The notes under the pieces: generated by a model | What the model was told of the DNA's origin: nothing | The model's database searches: none | What the model saw: only the letters and a program-made list of their open reading frames with translations | Made by a program: the position numbers and the translations under genes | NCBI GenBank assembly: GCA_031402355.1 | Contig: JANNSG010000183.1 | Location: forward strand, 1-9,085 | DNA length: 9,085 nucleotides | Origin: JACMNW01 sp031402355 | Lineage (GTDB): Bacteria > Pseudomonadota > Alphaproteobacteria > Rhodobacterales > Rhodobacteraceae | Direction of reading: 5' to 3' | Shown here: piece after piece, positions 6,405 through 9,085 of the stretch | Layout of the letters: every line of letters starts with the position of its first letter | Position numbering within the stretch: the stretch's first letter is position 1

Positions 6405-6427
6405 GACAAAAAAGGGAGGGACAAGGA

Positions 6428-7858
6428 ATGGGCGACAATTTAAGCACTTTGAACGTGATCTTCACCGAGTTTTACTATTGGGTGACGATCGTCTTCATGT
6501 TTCTGATCCATGTTGGATTTTGCATGTATGAAGTGGGCGCATCAAGACGGCGCAATCATATGCACACCCTGATGAAAAACACGATGGCCATCCCGTTGGT
6601 CACTGTCACTTTCTTCTTCTTTGGCTGGTGGATCTATTTTGCTTTTCCGTCCGGCTTTTATTGGTTCAATTTCGTAAGTGACCCCTTGTTCTACGACCCC
6701 AATCTGGTCGCAGGCCCGGCAAGCCCGCTGATGGGCACACATCTTTCGGGTGCAAATGCCACAGATGCGGCGGCAGGCATTACGGCGGACGGTTTGAATG
6801 GCGCGGCCATCTGGCACCGCCTGAACGGTGTCTTCTGGGCGGCGTTCCTGCTGTTTTCCATCACCACCGCCTCCATCGTTTCAGGCGCCGTGATCGAGCG
6901 GATCCGCATGGGCGCTTTCTGGATCATCGCGGTGCTGCTTGGGTCGGTTCTGTGGATCACCGATGCCGCCTGGGGGTGGAGCGCGGGTGGCTGGATGGTC
7001 AAATATCTGGGCTACCATGATGCCTATGCGTCGGGCGTGGTCCATGCCATCGCGGGCAGTGCTGCACTTGCCACATTGCTTGTGCTTGGACCCCGCTTGG
7101 GCAAATTCCGCCCGGATGGTACCCCGCGGGATATCCCGCCGCACAACCCGTGGCTGGTGACGATCGGGCTGTTCCTGATCTATACCGGGTTCTGGGGGTT
7201 CTATGCTGCGTGCAACATTCCGATGATCGCGCCTGCATCTATCGCGGGCCAGATCACCGGCGAAACCTGGACCGCCACCACCATTTACCTGACGCCAACC
7301 ACCTTGTCGGCGATCACTGTCAACTTCCTGCTTGCGCTATCCGGCGGCATGATGGCGGGCTATATCGTGTCAAAGGGCGACGCTTTCTGGACCTATTCGG
7401 CAGGGCTTTGCGGCATCATCGGCGCATCGGCGGGCAACGATCTTTACCACCCGATCCAAGCCTTGATCATCGGTGCGATTGTGCCGTCTATCGCCTATAA
7501 GCTGCATTTCTGGGTGGAGCGGCGGTTCAAGATTGACGATGCCGTTGGGGCCGTTGCTGTGCATGGGTATGGCGGTTTCATGGGTGTGGTGATCGCGGGC
7601 TTCGTTTTGTGGGGCACGCCGTCTTCGCCCTATGAAGGGTTCGCGGCAATAACCCCATGGGGGAATTTCATCGGGGCCTGCATCATGGTTCTTTTGGGGT
7701 TCATCCCGGTCTGGATTTTGGCGAAAATCCTGAACGCTTACGGCTTGCTTCGCGTGCCTGCGAAGGTTGAGCTTGAAGGTTTGGATTTCAAGGGGCGCGC
7801 CGCCTATGACGCAGCCGTTGCTGAAATCGTGGCTGCTGAACATGCGATGATAAAATAG
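6428..7858 (+). CDS. amt: Amt-family ammonium/methylammonium transporter, divergent
   Basis: This 476-aa inner-membrane protein has about eleven hydrophobic segments and the Amt/Mep/Rh core. By alignment from memory to E. coli AmtB, the pore histidines are present (His206 in GVVHAIAG, His379 in VAVHGYGG), as are Asp198 (D160) and the Phe gate (Phe143 and Phe258 for F107 and F215). Departures include Tyr259 and Cys262 where AmtB has Asn216 and Ser219, a first-helix segment MYEVGASRRRN in place of the usual FYGGLVRxKN, and a longer loop of about 45 residues before the ERIR helix. The C-terminal tail keeps the GLD...AY pattern of the cytoplasmic region. The start has GGGAGGG (6414-6420) 7 nt upstream. 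It is divergent from mgsA and followed 18 bp later by a 72-aa membrane protein gene. Its location suggests uptake of methylammonium or recapture of ammonium. Family is secure; the substrate is inferred. Confidence 0.9.
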   Translation: MGDNLSTLNVIFTEFYYWVTIVFMFLIHVGFCMYEVGASRRRNHMHTLMKNTMAIPLVTVTFFFFGWWIYFAFPSGFYWFNFVSDPLFYDPNLVAGPASPLMGTHLSGANATDAAAGITADGLNGAAIWHRLNGVFWAAFLLFSITTASIVSGAVIERIRMGAFWIIAVLLGSVLWITDAAWGWSAGGWMVKYLGYHDAYASGVVHAIAGSAALATLLVLGPRLGKFRPDGTPRDIPPHNPWLVTIGLFLIYTGFWGFYAACNIPMIAPASIAGQITGETWTATTIYLTPTTLSAITVNFLLALSGGMMAGYIVSKGDAFWTYSAGLCGIIGASAGNDLYHPIQALIIGAIVPSIAYKLHFWVERRFKIDDAVGAVAVHGYGGFMGVVIAGFVLWGTPSSPYEGFAAITPWGNFIGACIMVLLGFIPVWILAKILNAYGLLRVPAKVELEGLDFKGRAAYDAAVAEIVAAEHAMIK

Positions 7859-7876
7859 CTTGGGAAGGAACGTGAA

Positions 7877-8095
7877 ATGTCAACAACAGGCATAACAACT
7901 TGGGCCGTTGATCTGAAAGACGTCGGCGCGATTTACCCCTTTCAGGGTGCTGAGGTCCTGATGGTCATTGTAGGTGTGATCTTCTGGATCGGCTGGCACA
8001 TCGTGCAGATGAAGCAGGAGTCAGCCGAAATTGCGGAAGCAATGAAAGCCGACATGCAGGGCGATCAGGCGCGAAAACTGATCGAAGACTACTAG
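7877..8095 (+). CDS. Small single-pass membrane protein of unknown function, paired with amt
   Basis: I do not recognise the family. The 72-aa product has a polar N-terminal stretch (1-24), one hydrophobic helix (about 26-44, EVLMVIVGVIFWIGWHIVQ) and a charged, probably helical C-terminal tail (45-72) rich in Glu, Lys and Ala. The positive-inside rule gives no strong call on orientation. The start ATG has a purine-rich GGGAAGGAA (7862-7870) 6 nt upstream, and the gene begins 18 bp after the amt stop and ends 16 bp before a strong stem-loop, so it is very likely co-transcribed and truly coding. The size and position suggest an accessory or regulatory subunit of the transporter, as seen for other small membrane proteins encoded beside transporters; this is inference from context only. 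Confidence 0.8.
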   Translation: MSTTGITTWAVDLKDVGAIYPFQGAEVLMVIVGVIFWIGWHIVQMKQESAEIAEAMKADMQGDQARKLIEDY

Positions 8096-8111
8096 AACCG
8101 TCGGTGACCCC

Positions 8112-8145
8112 TGAACAGCGCCAGACTTTGATCTGGCGCTGTTCA
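8112..8145 (+). terminator. Strong stem-loop terminator after the amt operon
   Basis: A perfect 14-bp stem pairs TGAACAGCGCCAGA (8112-8125) with TCTGGCGCTGTTCA (8132-8145) around a CTTTGA loop, 16 bp after the small-ORF stop. The following TGATCTTTC is only weakly T-rich, so the stem could also act as a 3' stabiliser or factor-assisted terminator. Confidence 0.75.
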
Positions 8146-8439
8146 TGATCTTTCGCGGCGGCGCTGAAAGCCAAATCAAACGGTCAATTTGCCGAATGAA
8201 CAGACTAGAATGCGGTTTATCCCTTGGTCGCACTGCGCTTGGACCAAATGCCAGCAAGACTGGTGATGTTCTAAGCAATAATGCGCCTCGGCGGAAAAAA
8301 TATTTCCCTTAAGTCAATTTTCTCTTTGCCACCTGCCAAGACTGCGGCAGGGTGCATGCGACAATCCGTCCGGGCAATGGGCCAACCCGGACATCAAAAA
8401 CAAGGCCCGGGGAACGCTTGAACAGCGGAGGGATGGTAT
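8146..8439 (+). promoter_or_regulatory. Gene-free leader/promoter region of the permease gene
   Basis: No credible gene is seen here. It contains TTGGTC/GACCAA (8224-8229 and 8242-8247), a 6-bp inverted repeat with a 12-nt spacer, and an AT-rich tract (8296-8326). Two hairpins follow: CCTGCC/GGCAGG (8332-8337, 8346-8351) and GTCCGGG/CCCGGAC (8368-8374, 8386-8392). CCGGGC in the second left arm could alternatively pair with GCCCGG (8405-8410). No known riboswitch class was recognised and no convincing -35/-10 pair was found. The ribosome binding site GGAGGG (8427-8432) is 7 nt before the permease ATG. Confidence 0.5.
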
Positions 8440-9085
8440 ATGTCAACGGATAGTGGAACGGGCGAACTTGTCCGGTCATTGAACTGGAAAGGCGCGTTTT
8501 GGGTAGCGGCGGGTGTGCCGCCCTTGGTGCTTTTCTCAATCGGCGGGATTGCTGGGGTGACCGGCAAGCTGGCCTTTGTGGTCTGGATCATATCGATGAT
8601 CATGGGCTTCTTGCAAAGCTTTACCTATGCCGAAATGGCCGGGATGTTTGGCAATAAGGCCGGCGGTGCATCGGTTTATGGGGCGACGGCGTGGCTGCGC
8701 TATTCTAAACTGGTGGCGCCCCTGTCGGTCTGGTGCAACTGGTTTGCCTGGTCGCCGGTGCTGTCTCTGGGCTGCGTGATCGCGGCCGGCTACATCCTGA
8801 ACGCCCTCTTCCCGATCCCGCTGGCGGACAGCCAGCCGGTGCTGGAGTGGATTGCCGCGAACATCGCAAGCTATACGGCCGAGACGCAATCGGTCATCGA
8901 CTATATCGCCGCGAATGCGGGGACGGCGGTCCCGGACGCGATCCAGGCGGTGGCCTCGGCAGACGGCGTCGCGGCGCTGACCCCGGCGTTCCGCACCTGG
9001 CAAGCCGGCACGCTGGTGATTCCTGGATTGGGGACGCTGTATTTCAACTCGTACTTCGTGGTCGGCGTTGCGCTGATGCTGGTCA
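8440..9085 (+). CDS. APC-superfamily amino acid/amine permease, 3'-truncated by window edge
   Basis: The reading frame from ATG 8440 stays open to the window end, giving the first 215 residues of a membrane permease. Features of the APC superfamily are visible: a first transmembrane helix with the unwound glycine segment LFSIGGIAG (31-39), a second helix ending in YAEMAGMFGNKAGGASVYG (63-81), which resembles the family consensus YAEL...P.AGG.Y.Y, and a third helix around 93-125. A long, mostly soluble Ala/Thr-rich stretch (about 127-190) separates it from the next membrane segments, longer than in typical amino acid permeases. The start is supported by GGAGGG 7 nt upstream. It lies in the same direction as amt but beyond a terminator and a 294-bp leader, so it is probably a separate unit. 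Substrate unknown; glutamate, an N-methylated or other amine, or an amino acid are all possible given the cluster. Confidence 0.85.
   Translation, partial: MSTDSGTGELVRSLNWKGAFWVAAGVPPLVLFSIGGIAGVTGKLAFVVWIISMIMGFLQSFTYAEMAGMFGNKAGGASVYGATAWLRYSKLVAPLSVWCNWFAWSPVLSLGCVIAAGYILNALFPIPLADSQPVLEWIAANIASYTAETQSVIDYIAANAGTAVPDAIQAVASADGVAALTPAFRTWQAGTLVIPGLGTLYFNSYFVVGVALMLV

Larger units (their letters stand above)
6083..6427. promoter_or_regulatory. Divergent control region between mgsA and amt
   Basis: This 345-bp gene-free stretch should hold the promoters of both the mgsABC-gmaS operon (leftward) and the amt gene pair (rightward). It is AT-richer than the flanking genes around 6140-6300. It contains a candidate mgsA promoter, a short perfect palindrome, a pair of 11-bp direct repeats, an 8-bp inverted repeat and a hairpin just before the amt ribosome binding site, each listed separately. 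No convincing sigma-70 or sigma-54 promoter for amt could be placed; an isolated TTGACA at 6236-6241 has no good -10 partner. Confidence 0.7.

Noticed and set aside
8536..9003. 155-codon minus-strand frame opposite the permease
   Set aside because: Its product is rich in Arg, Gly, Asp and His with no domain signal and lies opposite a frame with clear membrane helices, a good ribosome binding site and APC motifs.
1..9085. Mobile elements, CRISPR arrays, tRNA or rRNA genes
   Set aside because: No transposase or integrase frame, no evenly spaced repeat array and no cloverleaf-like or rRNA-like sequence was seen; the short repeats found are local regulatory-type elements.

Overview
The window looks like chromosomal DNA of a marine alphaproteobacterium, most likely a Rhodobacterales (Roseobacter-group) species. 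This rests on gene content and moderate-to-high GC by eye, not on any marker gene. It holds part of a methylated-amine gene cluster: a trimethylamine monooxygenase (tmm), the gamma-glutamylmethylamide / N-methylglutamate synthase genes (mgsA-mgsB-mgsC-gmaS), an Amt-type transporter and an amino-acid/amine permease.

Layout. Positions 1-1165 (+) carry the C-terminal ~85% of Tmm, cut by the left edge. A 15-bp perfect stem-loop (1181-1216) lies between it and a convergent 134-aa BLUF blue-light sensor gene (1283-1687, -). Upstream of BLUF on the same strand runs the operon mgsA (5186-6082), mgsB (4495-5184), mgsC (3159-4484), gmaS (1786-3093), read right to left with gaps of 1, 10 and 65 bp. A 345-bp divergent control region (6083-6427) separates mgsA from an Amt-family transporter (6428-7858, +). 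The transporter is followed 18 bp later by an unrecognised 72-aa single-pass membrane protein (7877-8095, +) and a strong stem-loop (8112-8145). A 344-bp gap with several inverted repeats precedes an APC-family permease (8440-9085, +) that runs off the right edge.

How the genes fit together. Tmm oxidises trimethylamine to its N-oxide. Two further demethylation steps (Tdm, Dmm; not in this window) would give methylamine. GmaS ligates methylamine to glutamate to form gamma-glutamylmethylamide. MgsABC, a three-subunit relative of glutamate synthase (amidotransferase, beta-helix and FMN domains on separate chains), makes N-methylglutamate. N-methylglutamate dehydrogenase (MgdABCD, not in this window) would release formaldehyde and glutamate. 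The Amt protein is a plausible ammonium/methylammonium importer or scavenger of released ammonium.

Most enzymes here belong to described families. The less explained parts are the BLUF photoreceptor gene downstream of and co-oriented with the methylamine operon, the 72-aa membrane protein coupled to a divergent Amt, a palindrome next to a candidate mgsA promoter, and possibly structured leaders before amt and the permease. No IS element, tRNA, rRNA or CRISPR array was seen.
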